Notes under the pieces: model-generated | Told to the model about the DNA's origin: nothing | Databases searched by the model: none | What the model saw: the letters and a program-made list of their open reading frames with translations, nothing else | Program-made: the position numbers and the translations under genes | Part shown: positions 34,454 through 45,329 of the stretch, piece by piece | Position numbering within the stretch: position 1 is the stretch's first letter | Layout: every line of letters begins with the position of its first letter | NCBI GenBank assembly: GCA_900472625.1 | Contig: UCIT01000001.1 | Location: 62,001 to 126,000, forward strand | Direction: 5' to 3' | Source: Hyphomicrobiales bacterium | GTDB taxonomy: Bacteria; Pseudomonadota; Alphaproteobacteria; Rhizobiales; Rhizobiaceae | DNA length: 64,000 bases

Positions 34454-37008
34454 TTGCGCCTGCCGAGGTTTTTCAGCATGCTCGACGTCGCCACGCCGAC
34501 CAGCAGCGACAGCGCGACCAGCAGCACGGCATAGGAAAGAATGTTGGTCGACAGCCAGTTTGCAGCGATCAGGCGGTAGTTGGCAAAAGTCCAGGTCTCG
34601 ATCTTGATGAAGTCGAATCGACTGACTGGAACGATTTCGATCTTGCCAGTTGCCGCCGAGTAGGTGGTGACATGACCGGCAATATCAGGCCAGTTCAATT
34701 GCGTGGTGATGGCGTTTGCCCCCTCCCTCAAATCCTTGGCTGATGGCGCAGCAACCACGGTCCACGTCGAGTTGCCGGTACTACCGGTTCCCTGAGCGAT
34801 CAGGAAGCTGTTGCTGTTCGAGGGTGTGAATACTTCTTCCGCGCCAGGCACGAACTGCAGGGAGCTTAGCGAGATATCGAAGTTGCGCCGCAGCCACTCC
34901 TGAAACGATGTGATTTGTCCCTGCCAGACACCGCCACTGACCTTGGAGCGCCACTGGTCGAACATAACGGATGTCTCGCCTGGAGTCGTCTGGGTGGCAG
35001 CAAGCGGCCGCCAAGTCGCCTGGCTGGTCGTTGCGATGTTCAACTGCGACAGCACGGCCTGTGGCATCTGCGAGATCGATCCGACGAAGATCGCATCGCG
35101 TTCGCCGATCGCGGCTGGAGAGGCAGCGGGTTCGACGTCGATGGGGCGGCCCGCCACGATCGCCATCTGGCCGAGCAGTGTTGCCGTGGCTGAGAGCGTG
35201 TCGGCATCGACGCGGTCGATGAAGAGTGGCGTCGGCTCGGGGTTGCGACCATAGGGATAGCCGGTACCGGCCAGGGCTGCGAGATTAGGGCGCTGACCCA
35301 CACGCGCGAAGTCGGGCATGTGGAATTCACTTGTGTCGAACAGCGCAAACCGTGGCCCGGCGCTCGCCGTCGTCCCAGGAACGCAAACGTCGTCTTCCTT
35401 GGTCAAAAGGATCGCTTCAAGCGACAAGGTGTTCAGACCCGGCTTGAAGTGCCGCATGGTGACGCGAATGGGCAAATGTCGGAAGATGCCGCCCCCGGTG
35501 GAGGTGATTGGTAGGGTAGATGCAATGTTGCCGTTAACGTAGACGTCGATGTGGCTACCTGGCTGTACGTTTTGCGTATATGCGGCGTCGAGCAGTACCG
35601 TGGCCTCGCCATAGGCGTTGGCGTAGAAGTCCGCCGGAACCGCAACGTTGAAGCTGGTGCGGAAGCGCCGGCCAGAAAACTCTGTCGAATTGACGCCAAG
35701 CTGCGAGAACGGAATGGTCCGATCGGCAAAGATCAGCGGCGCATCCGGCGCACTCCAGCGCTGCGTGGCGAGAGCATCGCGGCGAATGGCGATCGACCGG
35801 TCGGTCGTGGAAACGATGGTATCGACTGCGGTCGAGATTGCGGCCCACGACGGGCCCGTGACCAGCAGCACTGGTGCGCCGGAGCGCGGATCGGTTGCAA
35901 ACGTTGCCAACGCAGCGGTTTGCGCTGCGGCAGGTACGGCGAATAGCGGCTGCAGATCACTCGGCGTCCCCACAAGCACCGTCAGGCGCCCCGGAGACGA
36001 CGGCGGAACGGAATCGGTGGTAAAGGCGATGTTCTGGTTCGGCATGCTGCTGAGGATCGAAAGGCCCTGAGCCAATCTTAGAAGCGGTTTGGTGGTGCCG
36101 GGTTGTTCCAATGCCGGCACGACGAAGTTGAAGGTCGTCTTTCCCGATCCATCGACGCCGATTGCACGGATGGCGTCAGTGCTGGACAGCTTGGCCGCCT
36201 CTTCGCCGACAAAGCTCAGAAATGTCTTCGAGGGATCGATATCGGACCAGAGTTCGTAGGTCGATTGCACGCTGCAATCGGTACGGTGACGGTGAGCCGC
36301 TTCGATCGTCAGCAGATTGGCGCCCGGCTGCAGCAGGCGCGGCGGTACGCTGAACGATACCGTGCTGGCACCATCCGGAGAGCCGACAGGCTGCTCGCCG
36401 ATAACCCTGTTGTTGATGAGAATGTTGAATTTCGACGCTTCTGGCGCGACGACGATGGCATTCTGATAGGTGAAATTGAAGGTAGCGGGTGCGGCCGCCT
36501 GTTCCGGCGTCAAGTAGACCGACCACGACCGGCGATCATACTCTCCGTCGAGGCCGAGTTTGGGGAACGGGACGACATAGCGCCGCGATGTGCCGCTCGG
36601 GATGGGTGGCGCGGCTTGATTGACCGTCTGCGCGGCCGGTGTCGAGAGCTGTCTCGGCGGTACGGCAGGCTCGGATGCCGGTGGCACGGTCTGCACGGGA
36701 GGTGCGACCGGTGGCGCTCCGGGCGCCATTGAGAACGGTTCTATAGGCCGCGGACCCGGTGAGGCGGGTTGCGTTGTTGGGACGGTTGCCGCAGGCGGTT
36801 GAGTAACGATCACCGGAACCGGGGCAGGCGCCGGAGTTGTAACAGCAGCCGGCGGGGCCGCGGGTGGTGTGGCCGGTATTGTCAGTCTCGGTACCAGTGG
36901 CGGGGTGTCCGCGGGACGCTCGCCGGACATGTCGAATGGCGTCGTTTGCGCGTATGCCACGGCAGACGCTGTGAGAAGAAAGGCAACGGCGGGAGCGAGT
37001 TTCTTCAT
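34450..37008 (-). CDS. bcsB: Cellulose synthase regulatory/periplasmic subunit
   Basis: An 852-residue BcsB. The ATG at 37006-37008 overlaps the bcsA stop by one base, giving a signal peptide (MKKLAPAVAFLLTASAVAYAQ); the frame is open upstream but lies inside bcsA. A Pro/Thr/Ala-rich linker follows (about 25-140). Carbohydrate-binding and flavodoxin-like domains come next (for example GEATVLLDAAYTQNVQPGSHIDVYVNG). A single C-terminal membrane anchor (LSTNILSYAVLLVALSLLVGVA) docks on BcsA. It guides the growing glucan across the periplasm. The long low-complexity N-terminal linker is unusual compared with enterobacterial BcsB. Confidence 0.93.
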   Translation of the reverse strand: MKKLAPAVAFLLTASAVAYAQTTPFDMSGERPADTPPLVPRLTIPATPPAAPPAAVTTPAPAPVPVIVTQPPAATVPTTQPASPGPRPIEPFSMAPGAPPVAPPVQTVPPASEPAVPPRQLSTPAAQTVNQAAPPIPSGTSRRYVVPFPKLGLDGEYDRRSWSVYLTPEQAAAPATFNFTYQNAIVVAPEASKFNILINNRVIGEQPVGSPDGASTVSFSVPPRLLQPGANLLTIEAAHRHRTDCSVQSTYELWSDIDPSKTFLSFVGEEAAKLSSTDAIRAIGVDGSGKTTFNFVVPALEQPGTTKPLLRLAQGLSILSSMPNQNIAFTTDSVPPSSPGRLTVLVGTPSDLQPLFAVPAAAQTAALATFATDPRSGAPVLLVTGPSWAAISTAVDTIVSTTDRSIAIRRDALATQRWSAPDAPLIFADRTIPFSQLGVNSTEFSGRRFRTSFNVAVPADFYANAYGEATVLLDAAYTQNVQPGSHIDVYVNGNIASTLPITSTGGGIFRHLPIRVTMRHFKPGLNTLSLEAILLTKEDDVCVPGTTASAGPRFALFDTSEFHMPDFARVGQRPNLAALAGTGYPYGRNPEPTPLFIDRVDADTLSATATLLGQMAIVAGRPIDVEPAASPAAIGERDAIFVGSISQMPQAVLSQLNIATTSQATWRPLAATQTTPGETSVMFDQWRSKVSGGVWQGQITSFQEWLRRNFDISLSSLQFVPGAEEVFTPSNSNSFLIAQGTGSTGNSTWTVVAAPSAKDLREGANAITTQLNWPDIAGHVTTYSAATGKIEIVPVSRFDFIKIETWTFANYRLIAANWLSTNILSYAVLLVALSLLVGVATSSMLKNLGRRK

Positions 37009-39197
37009 CAGCCGTTCGCCTTTGCAGATTGCCGTTGCTCCTCGCGCTCCGGCCGCATGCTGCGGAAGAAGTATACCAAGCCACGGCTGGTCTGGTAGAG
37101 CGCCAGCCCGACGAACCAGATCGTTCCACGAATTAGCCCAGGATTGCGGCGCCGGCCTTCCTGAAACTGCGTCCATTGCGCCGAATTGGCAAACATCAGG
37201 TCGGCGATCAGACGATGGTCAAGCGCGCTCTTCGGAACATACTGGCACCCGACCGCCAGCAGACCGTCGGTCGGCTGGATGTTGCGGATGATCAGTGGCA
37301 GCGTCTCGAAATCGGCGCCACTGAATGGCCGGAAGCGTACTTCACCCTCCGCGCCGACCAAAGATTGTTCCAACTGCTTGTCGAACACATGCAGGCGGGC
37401 GCCATGAACGGACACGTCCTCGATCGAGGCGGTGTACCATTTGCCGTTGACGCCGAATTCGGCACGGCGGTTGACCCGCACGCGACGTGAGGAAGCGCGC
37501 TCGCCGCGCTCGGAGACGACGCCAAGCGCGCAACCGGCCATGATCAGGTTGATCAAGTTCCAGCCGCCGACGACAAGGGTGACGTCGGCTTTGTATGGTT
37601 CCGTGTAGATGCGGTAAATGGTGACGATCAGGGCGATGATCTGCACCGCAAAAATCACGAAGAATGGCCGACTGATCTCAGACAGGCGACTGACGGCGAT
37701 GGATTCATCCTTGGCGGTGACCTTGAAGGTCGGCTTGCGCGGATTAAGCATCACCGAAATGACAGCCGGCAGCAGATGCACGGTCTGCACATATTCGTAG
37801 AGCTCTGAAATCCACGGCCAGCGGAAGGAACCGTACAGGTAGTTCTGCATGATCAAATTCACGAGCATGTAGGCCAGCGTATAGGCGAGGAACTCGCCGC
37901 CGGAGGCGGTGAAGATCTCGAGGTCGAAGAACAGATAGAATAGCGGCGCAAAGAGGAACACCGTGCGCGGAAAGGGGAACAGCCAGAACAGCGTCGACGA
38001 CATGTAGCAGAAGCGCTGCGGGAGCGTCAGGCCGCGCTTCAGCAGCGGGAAGCGGAAGCGCAGGATCTGCATCATACCCTGCGCCCAGCGACTGCGTTGA
38101 CCGATGAAGCTGGCGAATGTCGCGGGCTGCAGGCCTGCAATCAGCGGCTTGTCGACATAGATGCTGTTCCAGCCGCTGCCATGGAGTGCGAGCGCCGTTT
38201 CGCAGTCTTCGGTGATGCTGATGCCGCTGAAGCCCTGCTGCGATTCCAGCGCCTTGCGACTGAGAACGGCCGCGGATCCGCAGAAGAAGGCCGCGTTCCA
38301 TTTGTCGAGGCCGCGCTGGATGATGCCGTAGAACATCTCGTTCTCGCTCGGCATATTCTCAAAGGTGCGCAGATTGCGCTCCAGCGGATCCGGATTGATG
38401 AAGAAGTGTGGTGTCTGCACCAGGAACAGCTTGGGATCGTCGTCGAAATAACCGACCGTTTCGAGCAGGAAGTCACGCGCCGGCGCATGGTCGGCATCGA
38501 AGACAGCGATCAGTTCGCCGGAGGAATGCGCCATGCCGTTGTTGAGGTTGCCGGCCTTGGCATGCTCGTTGCGCTCGCGCGTCAGGTAGGTAACACCGAT
38601 TTCCTCGCACAATTGCTTGAGCTCGTTGTGTCGAGCAACCGCCGCTTGGGCCTCCAGGAGCTTGTTGGAATTGCGCTTCTGCACCGTGCCACCGTCGTCG
38701 AGTAGCCAGACGTGAAGCTTGTCGGCGGGGTAGTCCATGGCCTTGGCAGCGGAAAGCGTATTCGCGAGAAGATGTGAGTCTTCGTTGTAGGTAGGAACGA
38801 AGACGTCCACGTGCGGGAACCGGTCCAGCTTCCCGGCGCGCGACGGGCGTGGCGGAAGCGGCGTGGCGACGATGAACAGGCTGAGCGCCAGCATCGCAAC
38901 GCTGTACATTTCGGCGAGATAAAGTAGCAGGCCGGGAATGAAGTTTTCCGGCTGGTTGATCGGCGGCAGCGTGCTGGTGGTGCGCCAGTAAACGTATCGC
39001 ATGACGATCGATGTGCCGAAGGCGAGCGCGATCAACCGCCAGGTGCCTTCGCCCTTCAAGCCCTTGATGATGGCCATGACGGCGACGACAGTGATGCTGG
39101 CGATCAGCTGTGTCTGCAGGTTCACCGGCAGAGTGACTAGCGTAATCACGCAGACTGCGACCACTGCCCAGATCAAGATGCTGCGGGCCTTATGCAT
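37008..39197 (-). CDS. bcsA: Cellulose synthase catalytic subunit (UDP-forming)
   Basis: A 729-residue inner-membrane glycosyltransferase family 2 enzyme. Motifs are LLDDGGTVQKRN (first Asp), FDADHAPARDF (DxD), SITEDCETALAL (TED catalytic base) and QRSRWAQGM (QxxRW). About eight membrane spans surround the GT domain. The C-terminal PilZ domain carries RRVRVNRRAEF (RxxxR) and DVSVHGARL (DxSxxG), so activation by cyclic di-GMP is expected. AAGGAAAG precedes the ATG. It polymerizes UDP-glucose into beta-1,4-glucan and threads it outward with BcsB. Confidence 0.96.
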   Translation of the reverse strand: MHKARSILIWAVVAVCVITLVTLPVNLQTQLIASITVVAVMAIIKGLKGEGTWRLIALAFGTSIVMRYVYWRTTSTLPPINQPENFIPGLLLYLAEMYSVAMLALSLFIVATPLPPRPSRAGKLDRFPHVDVFVPTYNEDSHLLANTLSAAKAMDYPADKLHVWLLDDGGTVQKRNSNKLLEAQAAVARHNELKQLCEEIGVTYLTRERNEHAKAGNLNNGMAHSSGELIAVFDADHAPARDFLLETVGYFDDDPKLFLVQTPHFFINPDPLERNLRTFENMPSENEMFYGIIQRGLDKWNAAFFCGSAAVLSRKALESQQGFSGISITEDCETALALHGSGWNSIYVDKPLIAGLQPATFASFIGQRSRWAQGMMQILRFRFPLLKRGLTLPQRFCYMSSTLFWLFPFPRTVFLFAPLFYLFFDLEIFTASGGEFLAYTLAYMLVNLIMQNYLYGSFRWPWISELYEYVQTVHLLPAVISVMLNPRKPTFKVTAKDESIAVSRLSEISRPFFVIFAVQIIALIVTIYRIYTEPYKADVTLVVGGWNLINLIMAGCALGVVSERGERASSRRVRVNRRAEFGVNGKWYTASIEDVSVHGARLHVFDKQLEQSLVGAEGEVRFRPFSGADFETLPLIIRNIQPTDGLLAVGCQYVPKSALDHRLIADLMFANSAQWTQFQEGRRRNPGLIRGTIWFVGLALYQTSRGLVYFFRSMRPEREEQRQSAKANG

Positions 39198-39252
39198 CGG
39201 CTTTCCTTCGAAGGCATGGAGCCGGGTACCCGAAGGGCCGGCCTATCGTCAT

Positions 39253-40251
39253 CTATCTCTGGCAGGCGGCCGTCATGGTCGCGTTGCCGATGCAATCGGG
39301 TGAAGGGACGGTCACGCCACCGCTGCTCATTGCCTGTTGTTGCGCTTGCTCTTGTGGTGCATTCGCCGACACGGGCGCAATCACCGGCGTGAGCTGTGTG
39401 TTCTCCGACATATCGGGGGCCGGAACGCGCGGGCCGATTGCCTGAGGTAAAGCCGGGGGCGCGGCAGACGTCGGCGCGGTTGCCCTGCGCATCACCGCGG
39501 GTCGCACCGCCGCCGGCGCCTGTGCAGGCTCATAGCCGATCGGCATCGGGGAACTGCGGTATCCACCCTCGTCGGGATAGATCGGGCTTCCGGTCTGTCC
39601 AAGCGTCGGATCGACGCCACGGGTCATGCCGTAGGGGTTCCAGATCTCGCCGTTGAAGGTGCCGATGACAGTATATCCGTACATCACCCCAAGCAGCTGG
39701 CGCTCCGTCGCGCGCGCATCACACAACCGCAGGCGAAGCTGGATCATCCCGAAATTGCGGGTCTGCGTCTGGTCCGAGCGGCTGGAGCGGATCTGCTGCC
39801 AGCCATAGATGCACGTATCTCCGGCATGGCTCTTGCCCGTGGCATAGCCGAAGGGGCCGTAACTGTTCTGCAGGAATGTTGCCGATCTTGCCATGCGCAC
39901 GCCGGGAACTGATGCGGCTATTTCGCGAGCGATGCCTGTCTCGTTGACCATACGATACGTCGCGTTGCCGGTTGCCGGATTGGCGCCACTAGCGCCGAGA
40001 AACTGCACTTTCAGGAAGTTCTGGCCGGTGACGGAGGATGACGTGAAAAGCGAGATCTGCTGCTCTACGCCGTTGCCGCGTTTCTGCTCGACAACGCTGA
40101 CGATCGATGGCCCTCCGGGCGGCGGCAGGACGAGCGCCTTCTCGCTGGGAATGGTCTCCGGGCCGGATGGCTGCCGAACATTTCCCGTTGAGGTGCAGCC
40201 AGCGACAATGCCGATCAACCCTGCAAGCGTTATCAATCTCAGCAAGCCCAT
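39253..40251 (-). CDS. bcsN: Cellulose biosynthesis protein BcsN
   Basis: A 332-residue exported protein that heads the operon. The N-terminus LITLAGLIGIVAGCTSTG is a lipoprotein signal with Cys19 as the likely lipidated residue. The region KVQFLGASGANPATGNATYR onward, with SYGPFGYATGKSHAGDTCIYGWQQIR, resembles the CBP_BcsN family found next to bcsA in Rhizobium and Agrobacterium. A Pro/Ala-rich tail follows. Its biochemical role is not established. It is 55 bases upstream of bcsA on the same strand. Confidence 0.88.
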   Translation of the reverse strand: MGLLRLITLAGLIGIVAGCTSTGNVRQPSGPETIPSEKALVLPPPGGPSIVSVVEQKRGNGVEQQISLFTSSSVTGQNFLKVQFLGASGANPATGNATYRMVNETGIAREIAASVPGVRMARSATFLQNSYGPFGYATGKSHAGDTCIYGWQQIRSSRSDQTQTRNFGMIQLRLRLCDARATERQLLGVMYGYTVIGTFNGEIWNPYGMTRGVDPTLGQTGSPIYPDEGGYRSSPMPIGYEPAQAPAAVRPAVMRRATAPTSAAPPALPQAIGPRVPAPDMSENTQLTPVIAPVSANAPQEQAQQQAMSSGGVTVPSPDCIGNATMTAACQR

Positions 40252-40632
40252 CGTTCCAATCGCTGTGGTCGTGTTTCCTCGCAGCCAGCGAAAATCTGGC
40301 GGTGTCTTCGAATCAACGACCGTGGCGGCCGATCATTGATGTAAACGACGGGCATGGTTAACAAGTGGTTAAGATCGAAGTGGTCCGGTGCGGTGGGACA
40401 TGGATTTTTGCGCGGAGGACGTGCAGCCCTTTAAAGCGTTGCTCACACTTATCGCTTGCGACGCCGCTCTCCACCGTCGATCCGGCACCGATTTTCAGCA
40501 GATTTCGTAATGGTAACAATAATTTGTGGTGGCAAAACGTCGCGGACAATGCGGCCCCATAGTCCGAATTCGGCGCAAATACGGCCAAAATCTGGCCGTT
40601 GTCAGCCATTCATGAACGCGGCTCATGTCTTC

Positions 40633-40648
40633 ATGCCGAGCTCGGCAT
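40633..40648. promoter_or_regulatory. Perfect 16-bp palindrome upstream of the RND operon
   Basis: ATGCCGAGCTCGGCAT is exactly self-complementary. Its position, about 196-211 bases before the efflux adaptor start and about 390 bases before bcsN, suits a dimeric repressor such as a TetR- or MarR-type efflux regulator. No such regulator gene is adjacent. Confidence 0.5.
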
Positions 40649-40727
40649 CTTAACAGGTTGGTATCGAACTGTTACCTAGCCAAAGATCGGTTGCAAATCG
40701 TCAAGCTGGCAGCTGTCGCGGACAGTG

Positions 40728-40743
40728 CTTGGCGTTCGCCAAG
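40728..40743. promoter_or_regulatory. Near-perfect dyad close to the RND promoter
   Basis: CTTGGCGTTCGCCAAG has 7-bp arms around a TT centre. It is about 100 bases before the adaptor GTG, so it could be an operator or a leader hairpin. Confidence 0.4.
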
Positions 40744-40843
40744 GGTATACCGGAGAGCATAGTCATAATTTTTCTGGCGGAGGGCCAGGGGAGGAGCAGA
40801 ACAACACCCGGCTGAATCGGGCACGCAGTAAAGGTAAAACACA

Positions 40844-42025
40844 GTGAAGATCAAAGATCGTCGATATTCTTCGACCATTCATGCTTGTCTGGCCGGGGTT
40901 GCAATCCTGGCATCGGTGTCTTCCACCGCCATGGCCCAGCAAGCTGGTGCGCCTCCACCGCCGTCCGTATCGACTGTCAATGTCGCGCCGACATCCGTTC
41001 CGTTGAGCTACGAGTATGCAGCGCGCGTTTCGGCGTTCCGTCAGACCGAAGTTCGCGCCCGGGTCGGTGGCATCCTGCTCAAGCGCAATTTTGTTGAGGG
41101 CGCACAGGTCAAGGCCGGCGATGTGCTTTTCCTGATTGATCCAGAGCCGTACGAAGCTGCTTTGAAACAGGCTGAGGCTGGTCTGAAGCAGGCACAGGCT
41201 CAGCTCAGCCAGGCTTCGCGCGAGGAGAAGCGTAACATCAGCCTGTTTGATCAGAACGTTGGAAGCGAAAAAAGCCGCGACGATGCGATCTCGACACGCG
41301 AGCTCGCCGACGCAGCCGTGGCGTCGGCCGAAGCGCAGGTGCAGACCGCAAGGCTCAATCTTGGCTACACGAAGGTCACCGCACCGATCGACGGCGTGAC
41401 CAGCCTGGAACAGGTCTCGGAAGGCAGCCTGATCAGCACGGATTCCAGTCTGTTGACCAGCATCACGCAGCTCGATCCCGTCTATGTCAACTTCTCTTTC
41501 TCTGACTCGGAGGCGCGCGAAGTTCATCATCTGATGGACCTCAAGAAAAACAAGGGTGAGGATACAAAACTCCGTGTCGGTCTCACCTTCGGAGATGGAT
41601 CGACCTATAACCATGAGGGACTCGTCGATTTCACCTCGGCGACCGTGGACGTCAATACCGGTACCATCCAGGCGCGCGCGGTCATCGACAATCCGGAGCG
41701 CCAGCTCATTCCCGGCCAGTTTGTTCGCGCCACCGTCAGCGGTGTGACGGCGGATGCGGCGATCGTCATTCCCGAGATATCGCTGATGCAGAGCCCGCAA
41801 GGACAATTTGTCTACACTGTCGGCGCGGATGGCAAGGCGAAGATCAACTCGGTCACGCTTGGACAGAAGGTCGGCAGCAACTGGATCGTCACATCGGGCC
41901 TCAACGCGGGCGAGCAACTGATCACCGAAGGCGTCATCAAGGTCCGCCCAGGTTCACCTGTCCAGCCAACGCCCGCTGCTGAAGCCGATGCGGCCACTGG
42001 TGTGAAGAAGGTGGCGACGAATTGA
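40844..42025 (+). CDS. RND efflux periplasmic adaptor (HlyD/AcrA family)
   Basis: A 393-residue membrane-fusion protein. A signal peptide ([17 protein letters not shown]) is followed by a split lipoyl domain ([31 protein letters not shown]), a helical hairpin rich in Gln/Ala ([20 protein letters not shown]), and the beta-barrel and membrane-proximal domains ([19 protein letters not shown]). No lipobox is evident, so it is probably soluble or tethered by an uncleaved signal. GTG start with AAAGG upstream. It bridges the RND pump to an outer-membrane TolC. No OMF gene is in this operon; a shared TolC is expected. Confidence 0.94.
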   Translation: MKIKDRRYSSTIHACLAGVAILASVSSTAMAQQAGAPPPPSVSTVNVAPTSVPLSYEYAARVSAFRQTEVRARVGGILLKRNFVEGAQVKAGDVLFLIDPEPYEAALKQAEAGLKQAQAQLSQASREEKRNISLFDQNVGSEKSRDDAISTRELADAAVASAEAQVQTARLNLGYTKVTAPIDGVTSLEQVSEGSLISTDSSLLTSITQLDPVYVNFSFSDSEAREVHHLMDLKKNKGEDTKLRVGLTFGDGSTYNHEGLVDFTSATVDVNTGTIQARAVIDNPERQLIPGQFVRATVSGVTADAAIVIPEISLMQSPQGQFVYTVGADGKAKINSVTLGQKVGSNWIVTSGLNAGEQLITEGVIKVRPGSPVQPTPAAEADAATGVKKVATN

Positions 42026-45000
42026 TGAACCACAGATTCTTTGTCGACCGCCCGGTTTTCGCGGCTGTCATATCCATCATCATCGTCATTGCCGGCTTCA
42101 TGGCGCTACGGTCTCTGCCGATTGCGCAATATCCTGAACTGGTGCCGCCGCAGGTCGTTGTGACGGCCAGCTATTCCGGCGCCAGCGCGGAGACGATTGC
42201 GCAGACGGTCGCAGCTCCCCTCGAGCAGCAGATCAACGGCGTCGAGAACATGCTGTACATGCAATCGACCAACTCCAACAGCGGCACCATGCAGATCACG
42301 GTGACGTTTGCATTGGGCACGGATCCCGACCAGGCAGCGATCAACGTCAACAATCGCGTCCAACGCGCGACGTCGTCCTTGCCACAGGAGGTGACGCGGC
42401 AAGGCGTTGTCGTTGCCAAGCGTTCGAATTCGATCCTCGGCTTCGTCGCCATGTTTTCGACGAACGCCCAATATGACCGGGCCTATGTCGGCAACTATGC
42501 CCTGCTGAATGTCTTGGACGATCTGAAACGGATTCCAGGCATCGGTGACGTCAATATCCTCGGTGACATCGACTATTCGATGCGTGTGTGGCTGCGGCCG
42601 GACAAGATGGCGCAATACAATCTGACGCCCAGCGATGTGTCCGCCGCTATCCAGGAGCAGAACTCGCAGTTCGCGGCAGGACGCTTCGGCGATCAGCCGA
42701 GCGCCAATGGCGAGCCTTTCACTTACAGCGTTTCGACCCAAGGTCGTCTGACGGATGCCGATGCCTTCGGAAATATCATCCTGCGCTCGACCAGCAATGC
42801 CGCCACGCTCCGGCTCAAAGACGTTGCCCGCATCGAGCTCGGTACAAAGAGCTATGCCGTGCAAAGCAGTCTCAACGGCATTCCTGCCGTTCCGATTGCC
42901 ATCTACCTGCAGCCTGGCGCGAACGCGCTGAACACCATGCATGCGCTCTCTTCCCGTCTGGAGGAGTTGAAGGCCACATTTCCGCAGGGGATCGACTACC
43001 GCGTTCCGTACGATACGACGAAGTTCATCCAGGTCTCCATCGAAGAGGTTATCCATACGTTCTTCGAGGCAATCGCCTTGGTGGTCATCGTCGTCTTCCT
43101 GTTCCTTCAGAACTGGAGGGCAACGCTCATTCCCGTTATCGCGGTGCCGATCTCCATCATCGGCACTTTTGCGGGCATGTACATGCTCGGCTTCTCCATC
43201 AACCTGTTGACGCTCTTCGGCCTTGTGCTTGCGATCGGTATCGTCGTGGACGACGCGATCGTCGTCCTGGAAAATGTCGAGCGTCTGATGAGCGTCGAGA
43301 AGCTGTCGCCCAAGGATGCCGCCATCAAGGCGATGGGTGAGGTGACCGGTCCGGTTGTCGCGATCGTCCTGGTTCTGTGCTCTGTTTTCATCCCGGTCTC
43401 GTTTATGGGCGGTCTGGCAGGGCAGATGTACAAGCAGTTTGCGGTAACGATTGCCATCTCTGTGATCCTCTCAGGCATTGTTGCACTGACACTGACGCCC
43501 GCGCTGTGCGGTCTCATCCTCAAACCGGGACATCACGAGCCGGCATTGCCGTTCCGCATTTTCAACCGCGGCTTCGATCGCCTGACAGCGGGATACACTG
43601 CGGGCGTGCGGTTTTTCGTCAAGCGCTTCGCCATTGGCCTCGTGCTCGTCGCCGGTCTTCTTGGCGCTACAGGTTACATGTTCTACACCATCCCGGGCTC
43701 GCTGGTTCCGAATGAGGATCAGGGCTGGGTGCTGCAGGTCGCCGTTCTCCCGCCTGCGGCTTCTCTTCCGCGTACCCAGGCGGTCATGGATCAGGTGGTC
43801 GAGAACACGCAGAAGCTGCCTGGCGTGCATGATGTCTTCGCAGTTTCCGGCTACGACATTCTCGCTGGCGGTCTTAAGACCAGTGCGGGTGTCTCGTTCA
43901 TCATTCTCGATGACTGGAAGGAGCGCTCGACGGAAGCATTGGATGCCCGCAACATGGCTGGACCGATCATGGGAGCCAGCAGCGGCATCAAGGATGCGAT
44001 GGTTCTGGCATTCAATCCGCCACCCATCCAGGGGCTAAGCACCACAGGCGGCTTCGAAGCCTACATTCAGGACCGAGGGGGCAACGGCATTGCCGGGCTT
44101 GCGGACGAAGCAGCAAAGCTCGTGGAAGCCGCGTCGAAACGTCCGGAACTCACCGCCGTTCGCACCACTTTCGATGCGAACGTACCGCAATATCATGCGG
44201 ATCTTGACCGCGAAAAGGCCAAGGCGCTTAACGTGCCGATCGACACCGTGTTCGAAGCCATGCAGGCAACGTTCGGCAGCCTCTATGTCAACGACTTCAC
44301 GCTTTACGGTCGCAACTATCAGGTCAAACTCCAGTCGGAAGCGTCGTTCCGGCAGTCGCCGGATGATCTGAGGCAGGTGTTCGTGAAATCGGATAGCGGC
44401 AGCATGATTCCGCTCGATGCTCTGGTCAAGGTGACCCGTATCGTCGGCCCGGATCAGGTCGAGCGTTTCAATGCGTTCAACTCGGCCAAGATCACCGGCA
44501 ATCCGGCGCCTGGCTACACGTCCAGTGATGCGATCAAGGCTCTCCAGGAAGTCGCGGCGGAAACCCTGCCGGTCCAGTACCAGATCGCCTGGACGGGCTC
44601 TGCCTATCAGGAACTTGCTGCTGGCGGCGCGGGAAACCAGGCCATGCTGTTCGGTATCGTGATGGTGTTCCTGATCCTCGCGGCCCAGTACGAGAAGTGG
44701 ACGCTGCCGCTCGCCGTCATCACGGCCATACCGTTCGCGCTGTTCGGCGCGCTCTTGGCAACGCAGTTGCGTGGCTTGACCAACGACGTCTACTTCCAGA
44801 TCGGCATGGTGACGTTGATTGGTCTTGCGGCGAAGAACGCCATTCTGATCGTGGAGTTCGCCGTTCTCAAGCGCAAGGATGGGATGAGTGCCGGCGAGGC
44901 GGCGATCGAGGCGGCACGCCTGCGCTTCCGGCCGATCGTCATGACATCGCTGGCCTTCATCCTCGGCGTCGTACCCCTTGCGATCAGTTCGGGTGCCGGT

Positions 45001-45174
45001 TCGGCAAGCCGGCATGCGATCGGGACCGGCGTTATCGGCGGGATGCTGGCAGCGACCTTCATCGCCACTTTCTTCATCCCGATGTTCTATCGGCTGATCG
45101 CCTGGAAAGATCCAAAGCCGGCGGAAGAGGCAACGCCTATACACGATCACCCGGCAGCCGTTCCTGGCGAATAG
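42025..45174 (+). CDS. RND multidrug efflux permease (AcrB/MexF/BepG-like, HAE1 family)
   Basis: A 1049-residue inner-membrane pump, the usual HAE1 length. It begins [21 protein letters not shown]4 carries the proton-relay pair in [20 protein letters not shown]; porter-domain motifs such as [23 protein letters not shown] are present. The ATG overlaps the adaptor stop by one base. It exports hydrophobic or amphipathic compounds in exchange for protons. In rhizobia such pumps often export plant phenolics or flavonoids, but substrate choice is not visible. A strong terminator follows. Confidence 0.95.
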   Translation: MNHRFFVDRPVFAAVISIIIVIAGFMALRSLPIAQYPELVPPQVVVTASYSGASAETIAQTVAAPLEQQINGVENMLYMQSTNSNSGTMQITVTFALGTDPDQAAINVNNRVQRATSSLPQEVTRQGVVVAKRSNSILGFVAMFSTNAQYDRAYVGNYALLNVLDDLKRIPGIGDVNILGDIDYSMRVWLRPDKMAQYNLTPSDVSAAIQEQNSQFAAGRFGDQPSANGEPFTYSVSTQGRLTDADAFGNIILRSTSNAATLRLKDVARIELGTKSYAVQSSLNGIPAVPIAIYLQPGANALNTMHALSSRLEELKATFPQGIDYRVPYDTTKFIQVSIEEVIHTFFEAIALVVIVVFLFLQNWRATLIPVIAVPISIIGTFAGMYMLGFSINLLTLFGLVLAIGIVVDDAIVVLENVERLMSVEKLSPKDAAIKAMGEVTGPVVAIVLVLCSVFIPVSFMGGLAGQMYKQFAVTIAISVILSGIVALTLTPALCGLILKPGHHEPALPFRIFNRGFDRLTAGYTAGVRFFVKRFAIGLVLVAGLLGATGYMFYTIPGSLVPNEDQGWVLQVAVLPPAASLPRTQAVMDQVVENTQKLPGVHDVFAVSGYDILAGGLKTSAGVSFIILDDWKERSTEALDARNMAGPIMGASSGIKDAMVLAFNPPPIQGLSTTGGFEAYIQDRGGNGIAGLADEAAKLVEAASKRPELTAVRTTFDANVPQYHADLDREKAKALNVPIDTVFEAMQATFGSLYVNDFTLYGRNYQVKLQSEASFRQSPDDLRQVFVKSDSGSMIPLDALVKVTRIVGPDQVERFNAFNSAKITGNPAPGYTSSDAIKALQEVAAETLPVQYQIAWTGSAYQELAAGGAGNQAMLFGIVMVFLILAAQYEKWTLPLAVITAIPFALFGALLATQLRGLTNDVYFQIGMVTLIGLAAKNAILIVEFAVLKRKDGMSAGEAAIEAARLRFRPIVMTSLAFILGVVPLAISSGAGSASRHAIGTGVIGGMLAATFIATFFIPMFYRLIAWKDPKPAEEATPIHDHPAAVPGE

Positions 45175-45191
45175 GGAGATACCGACAACGA

Positions 45192-45231
45192 GGGACGGCG
45201 CGGACGAAAACGTCCGGGCCGTCCCTTTTTT
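45192..45231 (+). terminator. Intrinsic terminator of the RND operon
   Basis: A near-perfect stem (GGGACGGCGCGGACG with CGTCCGGGCCGTCCC, one internal mismatch) closes on an AAAA loop and is followed by six T. It begins 18 bases after the pump stop codon. Confidence 0.95.
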
Positions 45232-45329
45232 ATTTCAGGGATCGCGTGGATTCTAGTTGCTGCATACGCAGGTTCTTAATGTCGAGACCGTAGTATGCCT
45301 GAACTACGGCCCACCCTTGAGGACTTCAT

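Larger units (their letters stand above)
40252..40843. other. Divergent intergenic region between bcsN and the RND efflux operon
   Basis: A 592-base gap holding the promoters of two divergent operons. It contains a weak dyad CGGCCAAAATCTGGCCG (40582-40598), a perfect 16-bp palindrome at 40633-40648 and a near-perfect dyad at 40728-40743, the last two described separately. No open frame here has a convincing start or protein character. The palindromes sit 100-210 bases before the RND adaptor start. Confidence 0.5.

Noticed and set aside
36770..36940. Low-complexity GC-rich repeats that could suggest a repeat element
   Set aside because: They encode the Pro/Ala/Thr-rich linker of BcsB and are not a separate repeat.
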